42,147 nt of DNA from CAYXDO01 sp964463485 (GTDB lineage: Bacteria > Myxococcota > Kuafuiibacteriia > Kuafuiibacteriales > Kuafuiibacteriaceae), in NCBI GenBank assembly GCA_964463485.1, contig CAYXDO010000094.1, forward strand, positions 1 through 42,147, written 5' to 3'. Shown here one piece after another: positions 7,886 to 15,575 of this stretch. How positions within the stretch are numbered: the first letter of the stretch is position 1; each line of letters opens with the position of its first letter. The notes beneath the pieces are model-generated. The model had not been told where the DNA came from. It was given only the letters and a program-made list of their open reading frames with translations, and searched no databases. The translations under genes were made by a program, and so were the position numbers.

Positions 7886-8650
7886 TCAGCCGGGCTGAAC
7901 TTCGACGATCACGGCGGTGATGTTGTCTTTGCCGCCTCTCTCGTTGGCAAGGCGGATGAAGGCTTGGCACGCGTTCTCGAGCGTCTTGGTGCCCATGACA
8001 CCGGCGATCTCGTTGAGCTCGAGGTACCCGTGAAGACCGTCGGAGCACAAAAGATATCGGTCGCCGGCTTGCACCGGCACGATGAAGGTGTCGACCTGGA
8101 CGTAGTCTCGGGGGCCGACGGCTCGGGTGATGACGTTGCCCTTGGGAGAGTGCTTCGCTTGTTCCTCCGTCACGAGCCCGGCCTTGAGCTGCAATTGAAC
8201 GAGCGTGTGGTCTTCGGTGACCTGCCAAGTTCGACCGCTGCGAATCAGGTAACAGCGGCTGTCGCCGACGGATGCGACGACCGCGGCCTCCCCTACGACG
8301 AGCAGCGCGGTGATCGTCGTTCCCATTCCTTTGTGCTCGGGATCCTGCTCGGCGATGCCAAAGACCATGTAGGTCGCGGCTTGAATTCCGCTCTCGAGCA
8401 AGCGCCGCAAGGCGCTCGCGGCTTCTTCGGTCGGCCCGCGTCTGTAGGCATCGATGCGATCGATGCCCTGGCGAACCATCATTTGCACGGCCTGCACGGC
8501 CTCCCACGACGCGACCTCTCCGGCCGCGTGCCCCCCCATGCCATCGGCGACCACGTAGAGTTGGAGGTCGTCGTCGTGGAAATAAGCGTCCTCGTTGTGA
8601 GGTCGCTTCATGCCCACGTCCGTCAGCGCAGCGGAGACAGCCCTAGCCAC
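7886..8650 (-). CDS. PP2C-type serine/threonine phosphatase
   Basis: A soluble metal-dependent phosphatase of about 254 residues, like Stp/PrpC. It carries the PP2C motifs in order: DVGMKRPHNEDAY, VVADGMGGHAAGE, GDSRCYLIR, LCSDGLHGYL and GKDNITAVIVE, with all the metal-binding acidic residues. Such enzymes reverse Hanks-type kinase signalling; no kinase gene is present in the window. I chose the GTG at 8648-8650. A TTG at 8668 would add six residues, but a good -10 element (TATAGT) lies between the two, so the transcript may begin at or next to the GTG. The rhomboid gene lies downstream after a gap of about 107 bp. Confidence 0.9.
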   Translation of the reverse strand: MARAVSAALTDVGMKRPHNEDAYFHDDDLQLYVVADGMGGHAAGEVASWEAVQAVQMMVRQGIDRIDAYRRGPTEEAASALRRLLESGIQAATYMVFGIAEQDPEHKGMGTTITALLVVGEAAVVASVGDSRCYLIRSGRTWQVTEDHTLVQLQLKAGLVTEEQAKHSPKGNVITRAVGPRDYVQVDTFIVPVQAGDRYLLCSDGLHGYLELNEIAGVMGTKTLENACQAFIRLANERGGKDNITAVIVEVQPG

Positions 8651-8656
8651 GCGCGG

Positions 8657-8684
8657 ACTATAACTCAAAGTGCGAATGTGTCGA
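8657..8684 (-). promoter_or_regulatory. Candidate sigma70-like promoter for the PP2C gene
   Basis: Read on the minus strand, TCGACA (8684-8679) and TATAGT (8662-8657) are separated by 16 bases; each differs from consensus by one base. Transcription would begin near 8650, where the preferred GTG start of the phosphatase lies. If so, the message would be leaderless. Confidence 0.4.
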
Positions 8685-8737
8685 GACTCACCAGGCGCGA
8701 ATGTCTCGCGGACTCATGGCGCGGATTAGGATGGCCC

Positions 8738-9517
8738 GTGCTTCGAGCCTTCTTGGGTCTCTCGCTGCTCTGTGTCGCCGGGCCGGCCCTCGGCCAAACG
8801 GAAGCGGACGAAGAGGATCTCCTCGAGAATCCGCCTCCTCCGGTGGACACCTCTTCGACTCCGGTCGCTGGCGCCGTAGCGAACGCCTCACGAACGGCCA
8901 CCGCCGCGATCGCGGTCGAAGGCTCCGAGACGCCGAAGACGCGAAGCTCGACGCAAGCTCGAAAGCTCTCGTGGAACGTCGTCGGCGGGCCGAGGGGTCG
9001 CCGCGCGGCGGTGACGTTGGAGCTCGGCTTCGCCCGCGTTCCTCGCGCGACGCTAGAGGTGCCGGTGATGGAAGGTTTGATCGTGGGCGCGCGAGGGGGA
9101 TTTGCGTTCGCGGATCGGACTCCTGGCCGAGGCTTCAAGCCCGCGCTCGAAGTCGTCGCACTCGTTCGGTGGGCTCCGCCGATCGATGTGCCTTTCGACC
9201 TCGGTGTCGTCATCGAGCCCGGAGCCAAGCTCGGCGGAGAGAAGGCCGGGCAGCACTTCCTCCTCGGGCTCTCCGCCGAAGCCACCACTCAGGTGGGTGA
9301 CGGGGCCTTCGTCGGCGGATCCTTCTCCGTTCCCGTCGCGATCGCCACCGGAGGCGCCGCGCTCACGAGCGTCTCGGTGGAGGCCGGGCCTCTGTTCGAA
9401 GTCCACCTGAACCCATCGCTCGCGCTGACGCTGGACGTCCGGGCGGGCGTCGCCGTGGACCGGTCCGAGGCTCGATTCTCGATGAGTATGCTCGCCGGGG
9501 GAGCCTTACGACTCTAA
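8738..9517 (+). CDS. Secreted, probably outer-membrane beta-barrel-like protein
   Basis: 259 residues. A signal peptide (MLRAFLGLSLLCVAGPALGQ) is followed by a low-complexity acidic and Pro/Thr linker (about 22-80). The rest alternates Gly-rich and hydrophobic short strands (VGARGGFAFADR; VVALVRWAPP; LGVVIEPGAKLG; VSVEAGPLFEV; LTLDVRAGVAV), the look of an outer-membrane barrel. GTG start at 8738, chosen for AGGA six bases upstream (8728-8731) and because it gives a clean signal peptide. No specific family is recognised. It is divergent from the phosphatase gene and converges on rpiB. Confidence 0.7.
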   Translation: MLRAFLGLSLLCVAGPALGQTEADEEDLLENPPPPVDTSSTPVAGAVANASRTATAAIAVEGSETPKTRSSTQARKLSWNVVGGPRGRRAAVTLELGFARVPRATLEVPVMEGLIVGARGGFAFADRTPGRGFKPALEVVALVRWAPPIDVPFDLGVVIEPGAKLGGEKAGQHFLLGLSAEATTQVGDGAFVGGSFSVPVAIATGGAALTSVSVEAGPLFEVHLNPSLALTLDVRAGVAVDRSEARFSMSMLAGGALRL

Positions 9518-9551
9518 GGAGGCCCGCGCGTCAGCGCGTATGAGCCATCGA

Positions 9552-9989
9552 TCACTTCGGATCGATCTTGGCGACCCGATCGGCGTGTCGTCCGCCTTCA
9601 AACTCTGTCGACAAGAACACTGTCGTGATCTGCTTGGCGACGTCGACGCCGACGAAGCGCTCCCCGAGGCACAGCACGTTCGCGTCGTTGTGTTGGCGAG
9701 CCATCCGGGCTTGGTGTTCGATCATGGCGATCACCGCTCGCACACCTGTGTGGCGATTCGCGGCGATCGACATGCCGATCCCGGATCCGCAGACCAGGAT
9801 CCCGCGATCGACCTCGCCTCGCTGAATCCGCTTTGCCACGAGGTGAGCCCAGTCCGAGTAATCCGATCGCTCGCTCGTGTGAGCTCCGAGGTCTTCGACC
9901 TCGTGCCCCATGGTCTCGACGTAGCGAACCAGCTCTGTGCGGAGGCCGAGACCTGCGTGGTCCGAAGCGAGCGCGATCTTCAAGGTCAT
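9552..9989 (-). CDS. rpiB: Ribose-5-phosphate isomerase B
   Basis: RpiB interconverts ribose 5-phosphate and ribulose 5-phosphate in the pentose phosphate pathway. The 145-residue protein has the family's SDHAG (Asp10, His11), the catalytic CGSGIGMSIAANR with Cys67, and RQHNDANVLCLG with His100. The length is normal. The ATG overlaps the fabF stop (ATGA, 9986-9989), so it is the last gene of an acpP-fabF-rpiB unit. Its link with fatty-acid genes appears to be operon convenience rather than shared pathway. Confidence 0.95.
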   Translation of the reverse strand: MTLKIALASDHAGLGLRTELVRYVETMGHEVEDLGAHTSERSDYSDWAHLVAKRIQRGEVDRGILVCGSGIGMSIAANRHTGVRAVIAMIEHQARMARQHNDANVLCLGERFVGVDVAKQITTVFLSTEFEGGRHADRVAKIDPK

Positions 9990-11251
9990 TCTCCGGCGTA
10001 GCGCTCGAGGACGAGGGTCGTGTTGGTGCCTCCGAACCCAAAGGAGTTCGAGATGGCCGCACGGATCTCGGCGCGCTTGGCCACGTGAGCCACCAAATCG
10101 AGATCGCAGCCTTCGGACGGTTGATCGAGGTTGATCGTTGGAGGCGCCAATCCTTCTTCGATCGCGCGCACCGTGATGATGGCCTCTACGGATCCCGCGG
10201 CGCCGAGGAGGTGTCCGTGCATCGACTTGGTCGACGACATCATCAACCTCATCGCGTGATCTCCGAACACGGCTTTGATGGCCCCGACCTCTTTCTCGTC
10301 GCCTACGGGCGTCGAGGTGCCGTGAGCATTCACGTAATCGACCTGCGAATGAGGTAGCCCGGCATCCAAGAGCGCGTTGACGATCGAACGTTTCGCTCCG
10401 TCTCCGTCGGGCGCGGTGATGTGGTAGGCGTCCGCGGTCGCGCCGTACCCAGTGAGCTCGGCACGAACGCGAGCGCCTCGGTTTTGTGCGTGTTGAAGGG
10501 ACTCGATCACGACGACTCCGGCGCCCTCGCCCATCACGAAGCCGTCGCGGTCCTTGTCCCAAGGTCGGCTCGCCTTCTCTGGCGCGTCGTTGCGGGTGGA
10601 CAGCGCCTTCATCGCGTTGAAGCCGCCGATTCCGAGGCCTGTGATCGTGGCCTCCGATCCGCCGCAAATCACCACGTCGGCGCCGCCGCGTCGGATCAGC
10701 TCCAGGGCCTCGCCGATCGCGTGAGCGCTCGTCGCGCAGGCCGAAACCGTCGACCAGTTGGGCCCCTTGGCTCCGACGCGGATCGAGATCTGACCGGGAG
10801 CCAGATTCACGATCATGGCAGGGATGAAAAAAGGAGAGATCTTGCCTGGCCCGCGCTCCAACAGGATCGCGTGGTTCTTTTCGAGCGTGCCGAGTCCGCC
10901 GAGCCCTGCGCCGATGATGACGGCGACGCGCTCGGCCTCTTCGGGCGCGACTTTGTACGACGCGTCCTCGAGGGCCATCTCGGCCGCGGCGATGGCGAAC
11001 TGGATGAAGCGGTCGTTCCGGCGAATTTCCTTGCCGTCCATCCACTTCGTGGGGTCGAAGCCGCGCACCTCACCTGCGAAGTGAGTGTCGAACTTCGACG
11101 CATCGAAGTGAGTGATGGGACCTATTCCGCTCCGCCCTGCAATCAGAGCGGCCCAGGAAGCCTCGAGCCCGACGCCACAGGGGGTCAGGAGCCCCATGCC
11201 TGTGACGACGACGCGCGGACGGCCTCTCGCGTCGAGGAGACCCGAGCGCAT
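9986..11251 (-). CDS. fabF: 3-oxoacyl-ACP synthase II
   Basis: FabF elongates acyl-ACP by condensing it with malonyl-ACP. The 421-residue protein has the KAS catalytic triad: Cys172 in VSACATSAHAIG, His310 in NAHGTSTPVGD, and His347 in KSMHGHLLGAAG, plus the C-terminal SFGFGGTN. The ATG start adds about 12 residues before the usual RVVVTGMG opening. The acpP stop lies six bases upstream and rpiB overlaps downstream, giving a compact operon. The carrier protein it uses is very probably the neighbouring AcpP. Confidence 0.96.
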   Translation of the reverse strand: MRSGLLDARGRPRVVVTGMGLLTPCGVGLEASWAALIAGRSGIGPITHFDASKFDTHFAGEVRGFDPTKWMDGKEIRRNDRFIQFAIAAAEMALEDASYKVAPEEAERVAVIIGAGLGGLGTLEKNHAILLERGPGKISPFFIPAMIVNLAPGQISIRVGAKGPNWSTVSACATSAHAIGEALELIRRGGADVVICGGSEATITGLGIGGFNAMKALSTRNDAPEKASRPWDKDRDGFVMGEGAGVVVIESLQHAQNRGARVRAELTGYGATADAYHITAPDGDGAKRSIVNALLDAGLPHSQVDYVNAHGTSTPVGDEKEVGAIKAVFGDHAMRLMMSSTKSMHGHLLGAAGSVEAIITVRAIEEGLAPPTINLDQPSEGCDLDLVAHVAKRAEIRAAISNSFGFGGTNTTLVLERYAGE

Positions 11252-11257
11252 GCCGAT

Positions 11258-11497
11258 TCAGGCCGGCTTGTGCTCGGTGATGTACTTGATGGCGTCGCCG
11301 ACGGTCTTGATGTTTTCGGCTTCTTCGTCGGGGATCTCGATCTCGAACTCCTCCTCCATCGCCATCACCAGCTCGACGATGTCGAGCGAGTCCGCGCCCA
11401 AGTCGTCGATAAACGATGCTTCAGGCTTCACCTCGTCTTCGGAGGTGCCGAGCTGTTCGACGATAATCGATCTGACCTTGTCTTCAATTGACGCCAT
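11258..11497 (-). CDS. acpP: Acyl carrier protein
   Basis: A 79-residue acidic protein with the phosphopantetheine attachment motif GADSLDIVELV (Ser37). Length and sequence are those of the fatty-acid AcpP. It carries growing acyl chains on its prosthetic group. ATG start at 11495-11497 with GAGAGG about six bases upstream. First gene of the acpP-fabF-rpiB unit. Confidence 0.96.
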   Translation of the reverse strand: MASIEDKVRSIIVEQLGTSEDEVKPEASFIDDLGADSLDIVELVMAMEEEFEIEIPDEEAENIKTVGDAIKYITEHKPA

Positions 11498-11876
11498 GCG
11501 TGCCTCTCGTCGCGGTTCGTCCGCGATGAAGATGGCTGCCTGGTACCTCGATTCGAGGATGCGAGCAACCTCTGAAAGTGATGCCGGGTCCACAACCGGG
11601 CCGGCAGGCCGCCGCGCAGACCATGGCCTTTCAAACGCCAGAGGCTGAAGGCGGATGGCCCAGCCCCAATGGGACGTTCATGCACGTTCACGCGCGTTCA
11701 CGTTCATGACCGGGGTCGGCCTAGCTTCGACTGGACTGCGACCGTTGAATGTGCGGATCGCGGATCGGCCGACCAGGTCCCACACCCACGAAAACGGACG
11801 AAAATGGACGAAAACGGACGAAAACGGACGTGAGCACCCGTACGAACACGAGATCCGTGCGGCGCATTGATCCAGT
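11498..11876. other. Intergenic region with two short tandem repeats
   Basis: No gene is supported here. It holds the leader of acpP and two repeat tracts: CGTTC-containing units of about 10 bp (about 11675-11708), and an almost perfect 10-bp tandem AAAACGGACG in four copies (11791-11830, with three flanking bases at 11788-11790). No clear intrinsic terminator for the FHA gene was seen. Confidence 0.6.
11788..11830. repeat. 10-bp tandem repeat (AAAACGGACG, four copies)
   Basis: Four head-to-tail 10-bp units, one carrying a single C-to-T change. The 10-bp period places an A-run on the same face of the helix each turn, so the tract may be bent. It lies just beyond the end of the FHA regulator gene. 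Confidence 0.85.
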
Positions 11877-12590
11877 CTAATACGGACGCGGCGATCGCTT
11901 GAGCCCCAATGCCTTCACCTTCTTGATGAACGTACGATATGGCATGCCGAGCCGCTGCGCCGACCGCATCAGGTTCCAACCTTCGGTCTCGAGCGCCCGT
12001 TTGATATGGGCCGTCTCATAGCGCACCAAGCGCTCGCGGTGTTCCGCGGCGTCGCGCTCGATGGCTCGAGGCTCGGGTACGCTCGTGTCGTCGATGGCCG
12101 GCCCGTTGGCCAGGCTTGGATCCACGACGATTCCGCGCACCGATCCGAATCGAACTTCGTCTCCGTCGCCCAGCAGTCCTTTCACCACGCGAACTCGGTT
12201 GATCCAGGTTCCGTTCGTCGAGCCGAGGTCTTCGACCCAAACGCCGCTCGCCTCGAGCCAAATACGCGCATGGCGGCGCGACAGCGACGGGTCGTCGATC
12301 CGCGTGGTGGAAGGAAGGTCGCGGCCGATCACGGCCTCTTGGCCGAGCGCGAGGTCGATCAGCGCGGTGCCGCCGGCATGAGATACCAGGAGCGCTCGCG
12401 GCTCGCCCTCGGGTCCGTTCGCGCGGAGCTCGAGGGGGACTTCGACCGTGCCGCCGATCAACACGCTCCGGTCGTACACCCCGCGTGGATCGTGCGCGAA
12501 TTTCTGATCGATCCATGCCGAGTCGAGCTTGCCGTCCGTCTCGGACAGCGACGCAAACGCGGGTCGATCAATACAGTTCCAGGCTCCCAT
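11877..12590 (-). CDS. FHA-domain protein with C-terminal Fis-type helix-turn-helix
   Basis: 237 residues. The central FHA domain (about 77-150) has the phosphothreonine-binding residues GR (89-90), SRRHAR (104-109) and GSTNGT (123-128). The C-terminal segment (about 190-231; ALETEGWNLMRSAQRLGMPY) is a Fis-like HTH, the DNA-binding part of sigma54 activators. The AAA+ ATPase that normally lies between them is missing, so this protein could bind DNA in response to phosphorylation but could not itself open a sigma54 promoter. The start at 12590 overlaps the GH1 stop by 23 bases; a GTG at 12479 would give a shorter protein that lacks only unconserved sequence. Confidence 0.8.
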   Translation of the reverse strand: MGAWNCIDRPAFASLSETDGKLDSAWIDQKFAHDPRGVYDRSVLIGGTVEVPLELRANGPEGEPRALLVSHAGGTALIDLALGQEAVIGRDLPSTTRIDDPSLSRRHARIWLEASGVWVEDLGSTNGTWINRVRVVKGLLGDGDEVRFGSVRGIVVDPSLANGPAIDDTSVPEPRAIERDAAEHRERLVRYETAHIKRALETEGWNLMRSAQRLGMPYRTFIKKVKALGLKRSPRPY

Positions 12591-14037
12591 CTCGAAGCCC
12601 TGCGGCGAGCTCCGAGTACCTCGCGGCGACCGGCTTTTTGACCCGCGCCTTGGTTGGATCCTCGGGCTCGACCCCGAACAGTCCGAAGCGCATTTGCATC
12701 CCGAGATTCCACTCGTAATTATCGATCAAGCTCCACCATAGGTACGCCTCGACTGGGACTTCGCCCTCGTCGATCGCGCGAATCAAACTCTTCAGGTGTG
12801 AGTCGAGAAAGACCACCGAGTCCGTGCTCTTCGAGTCCGCGCCGTTTTCGGTCACGATGAGCGCCTGGGTTGGATAACGAGCGTGAGTCGTCGTGAGTGC
12901 CTCGTAGAGTCCTTCTGGGTAGATCTCGCCCTGCTGGAGCGAGAGCGGATCGAAGGTCGAAAGGGGTGACAACTCCGGAAACGCGGCCTCGGCGCTACCT
13001 CTGACCACGATTCGAGTATAATAATTCACGCCGAGCCAATCCATCCGCCCGGTAAGCTCTTCGTCGGTCACGGCGGTCCCGTCGAGCTCGGGGTCGGACC
13101 TTCCGAGGGCCACCGCGTCCAGAAAGACTCGGTTGAACAAATAATCGACGTTGGTGGCGCCGAGCTGATCGATCGTGGAGGAGGGGTCGGCCGGATGGAC
13201 GGGAGCGACTGCGTACACGATCCCCACCCGAGCCTCGGCGTCGGTGGCGTGGATCGCGTCGTACATTCTGGCGTGCGCCAGGATCATCCGGAGCATGACT
13301 TCCTTCGCCTCCTGGAAACGAAAGCTCACCGAAGGCGGATTCGAGCGAGTTTTGGTGGGTTGCATGAACCCTGGGAGCACGACGGCCATCGGTTCGTTCT
13401 GGGTCGCCCAGAGCTCGATGTCGCTGCCGAATTCCTGACCCAGAAAACCGGCAAACTTGGCGAGCTCCTCGACGATGCGGGGGTCGAGCCACCCGCGGCG
13501 CGTGCACCGATCGAGGCTCGTGTTGCAGCCCACCGCGTCGTGGATCCAGGCAGGGAGAGTATAGTGATTGACGGTCGCGAGCGGCGTCAGCCCCACCGTT
13601 TTCAGGGCGTCGAGCTGCTCATGGTAATAAGCGAGCGCGTCGGGGCTGGCCGCGGCCTTCAGGTCTGGGCCGGTGAGCCCGAAGGTGGCCCCAGGAAATA
13701 TGCGGCTCCATTCGAAGCCGAACCGGAAGATGTCCATGCCTAAATCTTTGGCACGACCGATGTCGCTTTCGTAGAGCTCGTAGTATCCGGGGCCGGTCGA
13801 GGGAGGGCCGCCGGTGATGAAGTTGCCGTCGCGGGCCCGCGTGACGGTCGAGGTGACGAACTCATACCAGTCGCTCCCGCGGTCTTCGCAGACCTCGGCC
13901 GCGATCGTCGGGCAACCCATCTCCACCTGGAAACCGGCGATCGCCGTGCCGAAACGAAAGGTCTCCGGCAGGCTCGGGCTGCTGCACGCGAAGAGGTACG
14001 GAGCTACGAGCGCGAGCGCCCGCGGGGACTGAATCAT
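12568..14037 (-). CDS. Lipoprotein glycoside hydrolase family 1 (beta-glucosidase-like)
   Basis: 489 residues. GH1 enzymes hydrolyse beta-linked glucosides or galactosides with retention. The acid/base is Glu215 in QNEP and the nucleophile is Glu397 in VTENGAD; FRFGFEWSRIFP (about 104-115) and the C-terminal WWSLIDNYEW are also typical. The N-terminus is a lipoprotein signal (LFAC, lipid-accepting Cys18), unusual because most bacterial GH1 enzymes are cytoplasmic. The enzyme should be anchored in the envelope. ATG start at 14035-14037, chosen because it gives the signal; the upstream extension is unlikely. It is divergent from gltX, and the FHA/HTH gene overlaps its end. Confidence 0.88.
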   Translation of the reverse strand: MIQSPRALALVAPYLFACSSPSLPETFRFGTAIAGFQVEMGCPTIAAEVCEDRGSDWYEFVTSTVTRARDGNFITGGPPSTGPGYYELYESDIGRAKDLGMDIFRFGFEWSRIFPGATFGLTGPDLKAAASPDALAYYHEQLDALKTVGLTPLATVNHYTLPAWIHDAVGCNTSLDRCTRRGWLDPRIVEELAKFAGFLGQEFGSDIELWATQNEPMAVVLPGFMQPTKTRSNPPSVSFRFQEAKEVMLRMILAHARMYDAIHATDAEARVGIVYAVAPVHPADPSSTIDQLGATNVDYLFNRVFLDAVALGRSDPELDGTAVTDEELTGRMDWLGVNYYTRIVVRGSAEAAFPELSPLSTFDPLSLQQGEIYPEGLYEALTTTHARYPTQALIVTENGADSKSTDSVVFLDSHLKSLIRAIDEGEVPVEAYLWWSLIDNYEWNLGMQMRFGLFGVEPEDPTKARVKKPVAARYSELAAGLRDGSLELY

Positions 14038-14116
14038 GACGCGATAATCTCGGCGCTCCGTCGTCGCCGTGTCGACAGTTATTGACCTCCGCGAACGGAG
14101 ATCGCAACGAAGTCTC

Positions 14117-15574
14117 ATGAACGACACGCCCGTCCGCGTGCGCATCGCGCCGAGCCCCACTGGTGAGCCTCACGTCGGGACCGCGTACATCGCGCTGTTC
14201 AACCTGGCCTTCGCTCGCAAGAACGGCGGCAAGTTCATCTTGCGCATCGAGGACACCGATCGCGAGCGCAGCCACGCCGAGTGGGAGCGGCAAATCATGC
14301 AGGGGCTGACCTGGCTGGGCCTCGAGTGGGACGAGGGTCCGGACGTGGGAGGGCCTCACGCACCTTACCGCCAGAGCGAGCGGAGCGCGATCTACCGCGA
14401 GCATATCGAGATCCTGCTGAACAACGGCACCGCCTACCGGTGCTTTTGCACCAAGGAGCGCCTCGACGCGGTCCGAGCCGAGCAGGAGAAGAACAAGGCC
14501 GAAAACCGGGGCTACGACGGCCACTGCCGGCACCTTCAGCAAGAGGAAGTCGCGCGACTGCTCCATGAGAAGGCGCCCCACGTCGTACGCATGAAGGTGC
14601 CGCCCTCCGACCAGATCCCCCAAGTCGTCGACGGCCTCCGCGGGCCCGTGCGCGAGAAGGACTACCTCGACGATCAGGTGCTGTTGAAATCCGACGGGTT
14701 CCCAACGTACCACCTCGCCAACGTCGTGGACGACCATCTCATGGGTATCAGCCACGTGATTCGGGCCGAAGAGTGGATCTCATCGACGCCAAAGCACTTG
14801 CTGCTCTATCAAGCGTTCGGCTGGCAGCCTCCGCAGTTCATCCACATGCCGCTGCTTCGGAACGTGGACAAGTCGAAGATATCCAAGCGCAAGAACCCGG
14901 TCTCCATCCTCGACTATCAGCAGCGCGGGTTCCTTCCGCAAGCGGTCGTCAATTACCTCGCGATGCTCGGGTTCACGATGCCGGACGGCCGCGAAGTCTT
15001 CACCTTCAATGAGTTTGCTGCGGAGTTCGACTTCGCCCGCATCTCGCTTGGCGGACCCGTGTTCGACCTCCAAAAGCTCGCTTGGTTGAACGGCAAATAC
15101 TACCGCGAGAAGCTGAGCGAGGCCGAGCTCACTCGGTACGTCCGCGACACGCTCTTCTCCGAGAGTGCGATCGCGAAGATCGTCCCGCTCATCAAGGAGC
15201 GCATCGACGTGCTCGAGCAGTTCGTGCCGGCCACCGAGTATTTTTTCTCCGGAGATGTCGCAGTCACTCCGGAGAGCTTCGCGAACAAGAAATCCAAGAA
15301 GACGCTCGCCGAGACCCGGGAGCTCCTCGAGGCCTACTCGGAGGCTCTGGACAAACACATCGACTTCTCCGCCGACGCGATCGAAGCCATGAGTCGCAAG
15401 TTCGCGGAGGACCAGAAGGCCGGCACCAAGGAGCTCTTTCCGGCCATTCGCACCGCGGTCACGGGTCGCGAGGCCACGCCTCCGCTGTTCGCGACCATGA
15501 GTGTGCTCGGTCGCGCGCGGTGCCGGCGACGCTTGCGTCATGCCATCGAGGTGCTGAAGAGCGCCAAGGGCTGA
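14117..15574 (+). CDS. gltX: Glutamate--tRNA ligase
   Basis: GluRS charges tRNA-Glu with glutamate. The 485-residue protein opens MNDTPVRVRIAPSPTGEPHV, with the class I HIGH motif as PHVG (18-21). The KMSKS motif appears as KISKRKN (about 256-262). FILRIEDTDRERS and the C-terminal anticodon-binding helical region are present and the length is normal. I chose the ATG at 14117; a GTG at 14069 gives an unlikely 16-residue extension. A CTCCG-CGAA-CGGAG hairpin lies just upstream (14087-14100). hutI starts one base after the stop. Confidence 0.96.
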   Translation: MNDTPVRVRIAPSPTGEPHVGTAYIALFNLAFARKNGGKFILRIEDTDRERSHAEWERQIMQGLTWLGLEWDEGPDVGGPHAPYRQSERSAIYREHIEILLNNGTAYRCFCTKERLDAVRAEQEKNKAENRGYDGHCRHLQQEEVARLLHEKAPHVVRMKVPPSDQIPQVVDGLRGPVREKDYLDDQVLLKSDGFPTYHLANVVDDHLMGISHVIRAEEWISSTPKHLLLYQAFGWQPPQFIHMPLLRNVDKSKISKRKNPVSILDYQQRGFLPQAVVNYLAMLGFTMPDGREVFTFNEFAAEFDFARISLGGPVFDLQKLAWLNGKYYREKLSEAELTRYVRDTLFSESAIAKIVPLIKERIDVLEQFVPATEYFFSGDVAVTPESFANKKSKKTLAETRELLEAYSEALDKHIDFSADAIEAMSRKFAEDQKAGTKELFPAIRTAVTGREATPPLFATMSVLGRARCRRRLRHAIEVLKSAKG

Positions 15575-15575
15575 C

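Noticed and set aside
9518..9551. Terminator between the secreted-protein gene and rpiB
   Set aside because: A short CGCGC-GTCA-GCGCG hairpin is there, but without a T-run and in GC-rich sequence it is not convincing.
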